Source of the DNA: Adiantum capillus-veneris
Taxonomy: Eukaryota; Streptophyta; Polypodiopsida; Polypodiales; Pteridaceae
Assembly: GCA_014529385.2 (NCBI GenBank)
Contig: CM043968.1
Span: 25,969,513 to 26,033,512 of the forward strand
Reading direction: 5' to 3'
DNA: 64,000 bases
This document shows, piece by piece, positions 1-10,107 of the stretch (positions within the stretch are counted from its first letter, which is position 1; each line of letters starts with the position of its first letter). Position numbers and translations under genes: made by a program. A model generated the notes under the pieces. That model saw nothing but the letters and a program-made list of their open reading frames with translations. It did no database searches and was not told where the DNA came from.

Positions 1-132
1 GGATATCACCATCCTATGTGGATTTTGTTAGCCTGTATGGATAATACCATCCTGTGTGGATAGCGACTTATCATCTTGTGTGGATTCTACATCTTCAGTA
101 CCCTGTCATAGTCCAAACCTCAAGGGGAGGAT
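1..132 (+). repeat. Degenerate 14-bp direct repeats and polypurine tract at the 3' end of a copia-like element
   Basis: Variants of CATCCTGTGTGGAT occur four times, near 10, 31, 48 and 72. The stretch ends at 121-132 with a purine-rich CAAGGGGAGGAT directly before a TG dinucleotide. That tract is the expected plus-strand primer next to a 3' LTR. No reading frame is recognisable, so this is taken as the last untranslated part of an element whose body lies outside the window. Confidence 0.5.
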
Positions 133-453
133 TGTAAAGTGTGAGCTTTGTCCTAAAGTGTGAGTCAAGGAGAGGAGAGTGGATTTATCCCACGTACTGT
201 GGAGCAAGGCTATAGAGCTACTTGAAGCTCATCTTATGAATGAATAAACACAACTCTATTTTGCACTACATGCTTGTCTATGGTGAGCTTGTGTTAAGCT
301 AAGTCACTACTCAAGATTGTGTTTATGAGTCCAAGCTAATTCTATCTTGGAACCTAATTCACTTGATTGATAACCTTGCTTACACACACACTCACTCATT
401 GATGCTATGTTTCTCTTTCATCCACCATAGCTAGCACCATCCTATTCCCAACA
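133..453 (+). mobile_element. LTR of a probable Ty1/copia element (321 bp)
   Basis: The segment starts TGTAAAG directly after a polypurine tract and ends CCCAACA, so it has the TG...CA ends of an LTR. AATAAA in the middle (242-247) could serve as a polyadenylation signal. The upstream tract (GGGGAGGAT) closely resembles the one before the second copia-like LTR at 2854, suggesting related families. Only one LTR copy is in view, so a target duplication cannot be tested. Confidence 0.6.
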
Positions 454-724
454 CTTGGCCTCTATCACTTTAGTATTAGTTGTTCTCGACTATCTTATGT
501 ACAAATCACTAGAATGGTACCTTATGCTCACTATGATGTACAAAAATGAATCAAAAACTGAGTCATTTTTATGATAATCATTGTCTAAAGTCAGTTGTCT
601 TTTGAATTGTTACGTTGTTTTGTATATAAGTCTTAGTTTAAAAATAGTAACACACACATGCACATAGAGAGAGAGAGAGGGGGAGAGAGGAAGAGCTGCA
701 CACACAATCACACACTGGGGAAGG

Positions 725-765
<41 letters not shown>

Positions 766-873
766 TTTTGGGGGAAAATAGTTTAAATTTGAATATGAGG
801 TTGTATGAGGAGAAAGAGAATAGAAAATGATTTAGAGTGTGTAGATGTAGAAAAACAAGCTTAAAAAGTCTTT

Positions 874-931
<58 letters not shown>

Positions 932-1790
932 GAGTTGGGAAGAAATTTTAAACTGAAAATGGGTCCAAATGAGTTTTTTTTAAAGTCAGTTTGGTTCCTG
1001 GTTGTGCACATTTTTTATAATGTGGAAAGAAAAGAAAAAGGGAAGATGTTGATTGGGGAGTTAATGCTCTCACATTATCACTCTCAAAAGGTAGAGAGAG
1101 AAAATGACTTCTTACCTCCACCCCCTAGTTGGCCGTAAAACAATGCAAGAGAAACCTATGAAAAAGTAGCCTAATAAATGCCCTTGTCCCCTTAACCATA
1201 CACAATAGTAGACTTAATCCCTTAAAATTAGGCTTTCTTACAAGGCATTGGCCTTACTAGATGTGGTGGTTTTGTGGGGTGCATTCACATGTATTCTTCG
1301 GCTTTAGAGTTGAGTGACTTTGCTACAGTGCATTCACACGGCCCCATCTTTGCATTGCTTATTGGTCTCACATAAGTAGGAAAGCTTTCACATAAGCATT
1401 AAAGTTCCAACTCCTAGTAGGCCTTCCTACAACCACCTTGAGCCCAAAAGGCCATGACTCTACTTAGAGTGATTTCCCATAGCAGCCTGAAACCCTAAGT
1501 GTTTTTTACTCAAGCACATCAACAAACAAGAGTCCAGGAATTTCAAGAAGCTCCATCTTAACGGTGCCCCCTTTTTCTTCAAGAGGAAAATCAAACTTCA
1601 AACCCTTGTGAAGAGGTGCTGCATGACAATGAAGAGTGACTTCACAAAGCTTTTGTTAAAATCCCTTGAGAAATATGTGCATAAATTACACGAGGATTGA
1701 ACACCACCCCCTGAGTCTAGTAAGACCCTCCTCCCACACACTTCTACGAGCGCACCATCTTATTACACACATACACTTGGGGTGCACTAT
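454..1790. repeat. Non-coding stretch with (GA)n, (CA)n and (TA)n microsatellites
   Basis: This holds (GA)n tracts at about 666-697 and 728-762 and a (CA)n tract at 877-922 that runs into (TA)n to 931. A 67-codon open frame from 935 is low in information and has no recognisable domain. From about 1140 to 1790 the sequence is probably the leader of the copia gag relic that follows, but no LTR or primer binding site was found there. Confidence 0.6.
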
Positions 1791-2837
1791 GGGTAAGTAA
1801 AATCTCACTGTCTTTGATGGCCAAGGTTTTCACACTTGGAGAATAAAGACAAAGTGTTATTTGATGAAGAAGCAATTATGGTATGTAGTCAAACTATTGG
1901 GAGAGGGTGAGTGGATAGAGACTAGGTGGTCTCAAGTACAATTCATAGTGAGAGATGAGCAAGCAATGGGAATTCTTCTCATAGTAGTAGGAGACAACTA
2001 TGTTCACTATCTGGATTATTGTACTACTTTCTATGATGCATGGATCACTTTAAAGAGACATTTTGGAGCCATAGCCAAACACTCAAAAATATTCCTAAAG
2101 ATGCACCTCTATTGTCTTACCATGGAACCACAAGAGGATCTTCTTTGTCTTGTGAATTGAATAAAGAACATCCACACCCAATGAGTACATAAAGTGTCCA
2201 GTAGATGTTTTGCTTAAAGTTGTACCTGATGTAGAGTATGATCACATGGTCATCGTACTCAAAGAAAAAAGAGCATGTACCCAACATGGAGGATGTCATC
2301 AACTCACTCCAGGATCATGAAAATAATATCAAGGATATGAGGACCTTAGAAGGAGGTTTTGTTGCTACATCATAAAGGAACCCAACAAAGTAGAGATGCA
2401 AGCACTGCACCCACACCAACCAATCATTTGAAAAATGTTACAAATTAATCCTTGCATAATTGCATTCATTTTGGTAAAAATAACCATGTCTCCAATTGGT
2501 GTTTGTACATAGATAAAAATAGAGATAAAGACAAAGGCAAAATCAACATAGTTGAAGAATGAAGTGATGAAGACAATGAAGGAGTATGCTTTGTAGATGT
2601 TCTCTAAGACACACACTCTACTTTGTTTGTTCATACACCCTTGTTGCCTACTACTCTCAAGGGAGGGAGCCTTTGGTATATAGCCTACTATCACAATTCT
2701 CTAGGGGAGGTAGTTATTTTGGCCTACACCTTATTGTCACAACTCTCTAGGGGAGGTAGTCATTTTGTATACGTATCTAGATGGGATACTAAGACCCCAC
2801 TAGAAGGATTTTGACGTTTTTTTGTTGTTCTCAAACT
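1791..2837 (+). pseudogene. Degenerate Ty1/copia gag (UBN2-like), pol absent
   Basis: Translation from the ATG at 1791 gives a stop, then a gag-like opening (FDGQGFHTWRIK) that runs into an open stretch at 1861-2160. This holds the copia pattern W...I..F...A..ILL..V.D..Y......A.DAWITLKRHF and a 'K.FLKMHLY.LTMEP' segment. That matches copia capsid proteins, which coat the RNA particle. Further 3', broken frames contain a zinc-knuckle-like C..C....H...C remnant near 2440-2510. Stops and shifts are frequent. No protease, integrase or reverse transcriptase follows before the polypurine tract at 2838, so this is an internally deleted, non-autonomous relic. The family call rests on motif spacing only. 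Confidence 0.6.
2645..2770 (+). repeat. Three tandem units of about 46 bp
   Basis: The unit core TCTCTAGGGGAGGTAGT appears at about 2699 and 2745, with a degenerate first copy (TCTCAAGGGAGGGAGC) at about 2653. Each unit carries a small purine-rich block like the true polypurine tract at 2838-2853. The array lies at the 3' end of the copia gag relic. Confidence 0.65.
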
Positions 2838-2998
2838 TAAAAAGGGGAGGATTTGTAGGTTTTGTGCCTAATCTCACACCATGGAGCTCTCTTTTTAGCA
2901 CACGTGAGCGAGCACGTGACTAGATTCATTGTATTTGGCCACTAGAGTTGCATATCACGTTTAGTATATGTTTGCATTTTCTCATGATACATACACCT
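2838..2998 (+). mobile_element. Polypurine tract and start of copia LTR
   Basis: TTAAAAAGGGGAGGATT at 2837-2853 is followed by TGTAGGTTTTGTGCC at 2854, the polypurine-tract/LTR junction expected at the 3' end of the gag relic upstream. The right end of the LTR could not be fixed, because no second copy is in the window for comparison. The end given is only the start of the next microsatellite. Confidence 0.5.
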
Positions 2999-3026
2999 AC
3001 ACACACACACACACACACACACACAC
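2999..3026. repeat. (CA)n microsatellite
   Basis: About 14 CA units. It is followed by about 300 bp of unrecognised AT-rich sequence (3027-3326) in which I see no gene. Confidence 0.95.
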
Positions 3027-3369
3027 CCACCCCTTTGGGCTAATTCCCCCTCATTCCATGATCCATGATGTCATCTAAAGCCTCCTCTACATGCCTATAT
3101 AATGGCTCACTATGTACTAGCTTGATGACCCTATAATCAATCTAGATTGTGCTCATCTCCAATCTGCATTCAGTCTCCTAACTATCATAGCTTGGTTGCA
3201 TGTGGTGATCTCCTTATCATCATGAACGCAAGCCTAATATATCCTCCATAATCCCATTACTTAACAATTTGGACTATATAATGTACCATTTCTCAGTTAA
3301 TTCAAAACTCACAACTTGAAGTTCATTTGTCATTTGTACATTCTAGAAGATCCTGTCGAGCCCAAATGA

Positions 3370-3810
3370 GCACACACTCATACCTTGCACCACATGGACA
3401 ATACACAAGAGCATACCGCTACACACATCATGTCACCGCCACCACCACTCACACCATAGAAAATCTGCAACCAGCATCTCATGCAAATGACAAATCCACA
3501 ACCCCAACCACATGTGGCAAACCCAACACCACAACCTGCTCTAGACGCCCAACAACCTCCCCCAACCTTTGAATCGAGATGATCAAAACACCATGCAGCA
3601 TATTTTTGGTAATATCCAACCATTACACCATGCCAACCGCACACCTCTGTCAGATCCCCCACCAATCTCATCTCTAAATAGAGCCACACAAGAAACAAGA
3701 ACAAGTGAAGAAGTCTTCTATTAAATGAGTAGGTCTCACCTGCTATCACAACACCTAGCGCCCAAGCAACCACTGCACCTACACCACGGAAATTTGGCCC
3801 ATGGATCAAA
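3370..3810 (+). other. Degenerate Pro/Gln/His-rich coding-like stretch
   Basis: One frame reads as a Pro/Gln/Thr-rich low-complexity peptide between about 3370 and 3590 (for example PQPQPHVANPTPQPALD), with stops. It precedes the charged coiled coil and histone-like remnant that follow. It could be the N-terminal part of the same dead gene or unrelated transposon sequence. The long open frame on the opposite strand over 3378-4160 is Cys/Leu-rich and looks like a compositional artefact. Confidence 0.25.
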
Positions 3811-3816
3811 CAAAAA

Positions 3817-4095
3817 GTGATCAAGGTAATACAAGGTGATCCCATTTCACAAGCACGAGAAACCAAGAGAATGAAGAGAAATGAAGAGAGGGAAAAGAAA
3901 GAGGCAGCTAAGAGAGAAGCACAAAGAAAGCAAGAAGTAGAGAGAAGGCAGAGGGAGCAAGAAGAGTGGCAGAGAGACGGGACCAAGAGAGCCCACCTAG
4001 AAAATTTACAAGCACAAGTAGAGGACAAAGCTGAACTGCCCAACAAACGAAGGCGGTTGGGAGCTGTAAGCCTACAAATATTCCTTAGAGAGTAA
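3817..4095 (+). pseudogene. Charged coiled-coil open frame of unknown family
   Basis: This 92-codon frame is dominated by K/R/E/Q heptads (KRNEEREKKEAAKREAQRKQ and following), predicting a long single alpha helix or coiled coil. A basic patch NKRRR sits near its end. I do not recognise the family. It lies directly upstream of the histone H3-like remnant in a different frame. The join contains a short lysine-rich tandem duplication (about 4098-4130 and 4131-4160), so a small frameshift could once have connected the two. Alternatively it is a piece of transposon gag or linker. A real protein seems plausible because the frame is open and strongly biased, but a function cannot be assigned. Confidence 0.4.
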
Positions 4096-4099
4096 AAAA

Positions 4100-4501
4100 A
4101 TGTGCAAAGAAGAAGAAGGACAAGCTCACACCCAAAAAAATATGCAAAGAAGAAGGACAAAGTACAAAATGACCCTCCTCAATGGGCCAGGCAACTAGCT
4201 CCTCCACCACTGCCAACAACGCAAAAGAAACTGAGATGGAGGCCATGAAAAGTTGCTTTGAGGGAGATTTAAAAATATTAGAAAAGCATTGAGCCTATTA
4301 TACCAAAAGCGGCCTTTTCTTGGATGGTGAGAGAGACAATGGACAAATATAGTGATTTTACAACGTGTAGCTTTATTGGCCCTACAAGACGCCGTCAAGG
4401 ACATTGTAGTGGAACTGTTCCAAGATGGCATTTCTTGTATGGTGCATGCAAAGTGAGTAACCCTAAAAATTGCTAATTTATCTTTGGCAATCAATTTGTG
4501 A
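4100..4501 (+). pseudogene. Histone H3-fold pseudogene (possibly CENH3-like)
   Basis: Histone H3 wraps DNA in the nucleosome. In frame from 4211 the sequence gives TTQKKLRWRP*KVALREI, then KY*KS.E..I.K..F..MVRE. This is the alpha-N/alpha-1 region of H3 ([24 protein letters not shown]..LVREI). After one shift near 4365 the alpha-2 helix follows as ALLALQDAVKDIVVELFQDG, then CMVHAK*VT, matching H3's ALQEA...LVGLFED..LCAIHAKRVT. Three in-frame stops near the tail and alpha-1, a frameshift, a small gap in loop 1 and a fourth stop near the C-terminus make it dead. The frame is intronless. The canonical tail (ARTKQTARKS) is not visible and the tail is divergent, which with 'IPKAAF' and 'VTL' suggests a centromeric (CENH3) or other divergent H3. 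That subtype is inference. The H3 fold is well supported. Confidence 0.8.
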
Positions 4502-4705
4502 AATGAAGGGTGCCTACATAAGAATTAGTTTATCCCATGTAACCTCTCTTATGAGATTTGTAATCTTTTCATATAATATCAATGACTCAAATTTCTAACC
4601 TTCGGTGCAATTGTAACAATTGATTATGTGTTTTAGTATTTGAATTCATCAAGTTGTTAAATGTAAACTCCCTTCTCCAATCAACAAGCACCCAGCAGCA
4701 GCTAG

Positions 4706-5094
4706 GGGGACACCACTAGTGAACTTCTTTCAAAACCGGGCAACAAGGGGATCATACGGAGGTGGCAAGACAACCATGGCGCATTGCAACGCTTGACAAG
4801 GTCGACAGATGCAAAAAAAAACCCATGTGTCCCGTGACGCACAGGGGGCAGTTTTGACCAGGATGCAAAAAGACCCCCATGTGCATCACGACATGCACAG
4901 AGAAATTTTGACCTGGTCAAAACTGCCCCCTGCACTCCATGGTTCATAGGGGGTTTTCATTTGTCGACTAGTGCAAAGGGGGTTTTTTACATCTGTCAAC
5001 CCCGCTGAGTGCCGCGGTGCACCGTGGTTGTCTTGCCACCCTTGTACGATCCATCGTTGCCCGATTTTGATAAAAGTTCACCGACAGTGTCCCC
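4706..5094. mobile_element. Long imperfect palindrome (foldback/MITE-like element)
   Basis: The left arm starts GGGGACACCACTAGTGAAC and the right arm, reverse-complemented, starts GGGGACACTGTCGGTGAAC. Both continue with CAAAA.CGGGCAAC, GGTGGCAAGACAACCA and GACAGATG. A second, inner pair is nearly perfect: GGGGGCAGTTTTGACCAGG at about 4847 and its complement at about 4914-4933. Almost the whole 389 bp can therefore fold into one hairpin. There is no coding capacity. No clear target duplication is visible, so the superfamily is open. The CACT-containing termini are only weakly suggestive of CACTA. Confidence 0.75.
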
Positions 5095-5329
5095 TCGGCC
5101 GTCAAAGTCAGGCCTAAGGTAGGATGGGCCAAGGGCAAGGGTCAACTCCGGATACACATGCGGTACAGGGGCTATATGTAGCTAAGAGCCAGAGGGCCAG
5201 GGTCCTATATATAGGCAGGTTGGGTGGTTATGAGCATGTCTATCTTCCTTATGGCTTTTCACCGCTATCAGAGCTTAGGTATGGAAGGGGGAAGGAGAAG
5301 GCTTGCATGTTTTTGCATGGCAAGTGCAT

Positions 5330-5331
<2 letters not shown>
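5095..5331 (+). other. Unassigned sequence ending in a primer-binding-site-like TATCAGAGC
   Basis: TATCAGAGCTTAGG at about 5269 resembles the 3' end complement of initiator tRNA-Met used as primer binding site by plant LTR elements, and TTTTCA precedes it. It may mark the end of an old LTR, but no partner copy is in view. Confidence 0.25.

Positions 5332-5409
<78 letters not shown>
5332..5409. repeat. (CT)n microsatellite
   Basis: About 38 uninterrupted CT units. Open frames crossing it on either strand are Ser/Leu or Arg/Glu repeats and are not genes. From 5410 to 5942 I see only GC-rich unrecognised sequence and a T-rich patch at 5730-5762. Confidence 0.95.
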
Positions 5410-5411
<2 letters not shown>

Positions 5412-5942
5412 AGTGAGCTTGGGGCATGGAAAATCTCCTTGCCAAGCAAGGGGAGATGGGTCGTGGGCAAGATCCCTTGGAGGGAGGTGCAATAGAGGAG
5501 GAAACGACTCCTGTTTACAGGAGGTTGTGGAGAAGACCAACGAGAACGACCGCTTGCAGCGAAGAACAAAGGGAGGTCGACCTGCATTGTAGCCGACGAG
5601 GGTAGGCTGGATGGGATTGCCCTGGGCCAAGGAGAAAAGTTCTTCACAGGTCCACGCTGCACAGAGCAAGCTCTCTCTCCCTTTCTCGCCAATCTCCTGC
5701 ACGCAAGTGGCCGAGTCTGCAATCGCCAACACAGGTTTTAAAAATTTTATTTTTTATTTTTTAATCACAACATTTGCAGAATGTGGAGACTACCCTAGGA
5801 GTTGTTTCCCATAGGCAGGAGTGAACACTTCCTAGCATGCATCACCAACTCAAGGCATGCACATGATATACGATTCTTTCCGAGAACTACATGCAAGGCA
5901 TGTGTAACATTTTAATGGTCTAGTAACTTGTGTGTAGCAGGA

Positions 5943-6620
5943 TGTCATAAAATCTAATATCTAACCAACCCAAATGATTTTCTCATATTAAACTGATCAT
6001 TTAATGTGGGAGAATAAACGGGAATAAGGGTTAGAATATAGACATGTGCTTATGGATCTGTCTCAACACAGGGCCAAGGTTAAAAGGGGTCCAAATGAAA
6101 GATGGTATGTTAAAGAGAAATGCTACCTAATGGAGCTCAAAGACCATAGGGTTAGCTTCATTAAAGACCTCCAAAATTTAGTGTACAAAAGTCCTTTGAC
6201 CTTATGCAAGATAGGGTTGACTTTGAGGTGGGAATCCTATTCAAGCATGAGGTGCTTATTGGCTTGTTAAGTGTTAGTGGGAACCTTACCCAAAAGCTTG
6301 AGGTGTTTCTCACAAGCTTAAATGACTAAAGTTCTTAAAGTATTCAATTCAAAGATAACTCTCAAGAGTCATCAACGTTTCCATGCTTGATTGATTAAGT
6401 CCTTGAAGTATTCAATTCAATCAAATGACTTAATAAGCATAAAAGACACATGTTCAAATGATCATCCACATGTAACCCTCATGATGTGTTTGAATGCTAT
6501 TGGATAGGTTCTAAAGGGGTCCAATGAGAATTTAGTACATAAAAATAATAATTAAGTTCTTTCTCTCAAAGAGGAAAAAGAGGACACATGTCCAAATGAA
6601 ATAATGAAATAATAAAATAA

Positions 6621-6658
<38 letters not shown>

Positions 6659-7399
6659 GTGGACCAAGCATGAGAGGGGGGGTATACTCTCCCACACACA
6701 CACACACATTCTCTCATTGTGTGGAGTGCAAAGTACAAGAGCTCCATCTCCCAAGCTTGTTGAGAAGTGGAGAGCCTACACCAACACTCTTGGCTATGGA
6801 ATGCAAATCCAACCAAGAGCCATGCTTTAATACTTAATCTTGTCATCTTCTTTATCTTCATTACTATGCTCTTATGCTATGCTAAGCAAGAAGAGTGATT
6901 ACTAGTGAGGAACTATTTCTTTCTCCTATGGATGATTCTTCTTCCTCTTCCCTACCCCAGTTCCCCTCTAGCTCTCTCCACCTTCGAAGGTGTTGAGGCC
7001 TTGGGACTGAGGCTTGGGATAGTTAATGCTTTTTGCAAAGTTTATGTTAAGCTTGTGTTGCATGAAGCTTTCCATATTCATAGCATCACCAAGGTCACAA
7101 GGAACACAAAGATTGTATTGTACCAAGTCTCTCTTGATGGGAGAATCTATAATACAAACGCCTTTTGGAGGGGGGGGACCGGCTCCAAATAAATCCGGTC
7201 CTCAACTATTGTCATGTTTGTTAATACTCTCTCTCTCTTGCAAAACTATTGTTCATGCCAAGTTAAATTAAGTACTATGTTCATGTTGCTAAGATCAATT
7301 AGGTTCACCCTCTATGTTTTCAAAGTAATCTCACAAAAATACTCACTCTAATTCTCTTAATTCTGCTATCCTCAAAGTTCGTAGGCCATTTTCATTACA
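5943..7399 (+). mobile_element. Element A, 5' LTR (1457 bp)
   Basis: It begins TGTCATAAAATC and ends CATTACA, one base before the primer binding site. Inside are (GA)n at 6624-6656 and (CA)n at about 6692-6707, both also present in the 3' copy. A G-rich block at 7171-7178 is followed by an inverted pair GGACCGG (7176-7182) and CCGGTCC (7195-7201) that could form a hairpin near the transcript's end. Small open frames here (6046-6270, 6905-7192) have no recognisable domain and are not called as genes. Confidence 0.88.
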
Positions 7400-7400
7400 T

Positions 7401-7412
7401 TGTTATCAGAGC
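7401..7412 (+). promoter_or_regulatory. Primer binding site, tRNA-iMet type
   Basis: TGTTATCAGAGC lies one base after the LTR end. It differs at one position from TGGTATCAGAGC, the complement of plant initiator tRNA-Met used to prime minus-strand DNA synthesis. Confidence 0.75.
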
Positions 7413-7814
7413 ATTTGGTTTCCCTTTTCTTGCTTAAGAAGAGAGGTCCTTAAGTAGCCTATTAATGGTTGATTTTGTTAATTATATTAGGGTAAGTGGG
7501 ACTGGGATCTATTATCGGTTTTGTTGAGCCCACTATGTGGGATATGGTGCACACCTCGAGAGATTTGGTCTTAATAATGGGGTCTTTTTAGACTTGCCTA
7601 CGGTTTTACCATTATTGAGCCATAAGAAGTCCAAAAGGAGCTATCCCTCAATAATTCTGCTATGTTAGACTCACCCCACTACTCTTTATAATTAACCAAT
7701 TCAAGTTGTGGGTGTAGATACTTAAGTGCTTATTTTTAAAGGCTAAGAGGAGTAGCAACTAAGGTTTTGAGTTGCCAAAAGAATACAATAAGTAAACACA
7801 TAAGTATAATTAGC

Positions 7815-8866
7815 ATGGCTGACAATAACCAAGAGAGTAGAATGAACATTGATAACTTTGATTTTGCACATGAAGGTGCTAATGATGATGCCCCCATGTT
7901 TATCAATTATCTTGTTACTAGGTTGCATCAAGCTATGGGCAACCCTACTTTGCAAGCCGAAGTTACTCAACAACTTCGCGCTTATGGAATTTCCCTTCCT
8001 CTCAAAGATGAGAGAGAGCTTAGGAGACCTCTTGATGAGACCCCCAAAAGAAGACTCTCTCCCATACGAGAGGAGGAATCCAAAGAACAAGAAAATAATG
8101 AATCCCTAAGTTCCTCTGAAGATGTAGCTCTACGAAGACGGCGGTCTAGACGATCGCCAACTCCTCCTTGAGGAAACGGTCCACACATAGTCCTTCTCCT
8201 TGTCACTCTGAAAGGGAAGAGAGGAAACAAAGAAAGAAAAGGTCAAGAAAGAGGTCACCCTCTTCTCCTTCTTCTTCACCTTCCTCCTTTCCCGATGAAG
8301 GCTATGGCTATTCTCCTAGAGAATACAAGAGGGGAGGGCATCGCAAATCCATCTCTGCATGGCGAAGATCACAAAAGCTCAAGAAGTTCAAAGAGGGAGG
8401 AAAGAGTATCTCTTTTCTCACCTATGATGGCACCTTTGGTGCCACCGACAAAGTATTGGCCTTCATCCAACAATTTGATGCGGCCTTTGGAGACGAGGGC
8501 TTCATGGAGGCCTCCAAGCTACGCCATGTAGTTATGCACTTCCAAAAATCAGCTCGTCAATAATGGGCTAGCCTTCGTGGCAATGTTGAAGCCCCAAAGA
8601 CATGGAAAACTCTACAAATTTCCATCATGAAGCAATTTCTTGCAAGCGATGCAAAGGACAAAGTACTTACCGAATGGCGCAGTTTGAAGCTTCTCTCACA
8701 TGAGTCTATTCACAAATATGTGGATAAGTTTTGGGATTTACATCTCAAGGCTACTATCTTCCAAAAGATAGACTTTGTCGAGCAAAAGCAACAATTTTGT
8801 GTGGGATTACGTGAAGAAATGGCCGACTATGTCAACTCCCAATGGCCTAGTTCTATCACGAAGTAA
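7815..8866 (+). pseudogene. Element A gag (capsid part), broken
   Basis: Gag forms the virus-like particle. The ATG at 7815 follows a short leader and opens MADNNQESRMN. An acidic, then Arg/Ser-rich linker ends in a stop at 8169 and continues after a frame change. From about 8340 the retrotransposon capsid domain is seen (GGKSISFLTYDGTFGATD, then FIQQFDAAFGDEGF, WASLRG and MKQFL). It runs through in-frame stops at 8561 and 8864. The homologous region in element B on the other strand (25180-26656) has the same order, which confirms the reading. The pattern of W, F and L spacing is that of the plant gypsy capsid family. It is inactivated by at least one shift and two stops. Confidence 0.8.
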
Positions 8867-8877
8867 TCCACCACACC

Positions 8878-9740
8878 ATGGTTGCTTCCCGCATCAATTT
8901 CCAACAAGGGGCTAGACGGAATGTCAAACCCATGGAAAACAAAGACAAAAATGATGCAAAGGGAAAAACCAATGCCCAAAATTCTTCCCAAGGCACTTCC
9001 TACAACAACAACAATAGGTCCAAGGAGAAGGGAGTTTACAAAGGTAAAAACAAACTCTCCCATGAAGAGCTTGAAGCTTTTTGCAAGGGTCATAAGTGTT
9101 TTAAGTGTGGGGAGCAAGGACATGGCTATCGTTCTTGCCCCCAAAAAAATGCTCACAATGAGACTCCTAGGGCTTCCACCATCAAAGCTCAAAAACAGGA
9201 TGCTCATTGCAAAGGATCATCTCTCTCGTATGCTTGGGGAAAGGTAAGGGAGCATGATGCCTTTATCTTGTTTGACCCTGGCTCTACTCACAACTTCATA
9301 TCAATGAAGTTGGCCACCAAATAGGGCATTCAAGCTTTTGACATGGGAGATATTGTAATGGTTGCCATAGCTTTCAAGGGGCAGCAAGCCTCCGTTACTC
9401 CCTTGATTGGGAAGTTGAGGCTTCATGTCCAAAGCTATGTCGACAAAGAAGACTTTTTCATCTTTCCTCTCTAACATGACTATGCTATCCTAGGGGCGCC
9501 ATGGTTTGATCACATGGCTGCCAATATGAAGTTCCCTGAAAGGAGAATCTACTTCACCTACAGGGGAAAGAACATGTATATAGATGCTAATGGGTCTCGT
9601 CGTACTATACCACTTGTAAATTCACCAGCTTTTGATAAGTCAATGAAAAGCTCGATTTCTGCGTACATGATTTTTGTCAAAGAATCCACTAATGACGCTA
9701 ATGGTTTAATGAAAACAATAGGAATTAAGAAGAGTTAGAC
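8878..9740 (+). pseudogene. Element A nucleocapsid zinc knuckle and aspartic protease, broken
   Basis: A CX2CX4HX4C zinc knuckle (CFKCGEQGHGYRSC) near 9098-9140 would bind the element RNA. It is followed near 9268 by FILFDPGSTHNFIS, the active-site loop of plant gypsy retropepsins, in which D-P-G-S replaces the usual D-S/T-G-A. A stop at 9322 interrupts the protease. Its later half (HVQSYVDKEDFFIFPL, ILGAPWFD) is still readable to about 9510, and the linker to reverse transcriptase continues to 9740. The protease would cut the Gag-Pol precursor. The D-P-G variant recurs in element B, so it is a family feature rather than a mutation. Confidence 0.8.
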
Positions 9741-10107
9741 TTGTCTACTCTTCTAAATGGATTCCAAGATGTTTTCATCGATGATATCCTTATGGACTTA
9801 CCTCCAAAACGAGGGGATGATGACCATCAAATTGAGCTCCTACCAGGAAGCTCACCGCCTAACAAGCCTCCTTATTGAGTTTCCCAAGCTCAACAAGAGG
9901 AGATCATGAGGCAAGTACAAGAATTGGTAGACAAAGGGATGGTGAGGCCTAGCTCCTCTCCCTTTTGTTCTCCAGTCCTTTTAGTGCAAAAAAAAAGAGG
10001 TACATACCATATGTGTGTGGGCACTAAACCATATCACTATCAAAAACAAATTTCCTGTGCCTCAGATAGAAGATCTGTTTGATAAGCTACAAGGCTCTAC
10101 CTACTAT
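9741..10107 (+). pseudogene. Element A reverse transcriptase N-terminal part, truncated
   Basis: The linker and fingers domain are readable (ELLPGSSPPNKPPY, then [20 protein letters not shown]). A small deletion replaces the 'CVNYRALN' segment, and the frame then runs [25 protein letters not shown]. At about 10107 the sequence jumps to text from the connection region. By comparison with element B, the palm, including the catalytic F/Y-x-D-D box, is missing. The enzyme cannot have worked in this copy. Confidence 0.8.

Noticed and set aside
3378-4160. 260-codon open frame on the - strand
   Set aside because: Cys/Leu/Ser-rich with no domain, opposite to a charged coiled coil and a histone-like remnant. 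The absence of stops follows from the composition of the sense strand.
5124-5732. Open frames across the (CT)n tract on both strands
   Set aside because: Ser-Leu and Arg-Glu dipeptide runs produced by the microsatellite. No flanking domain.
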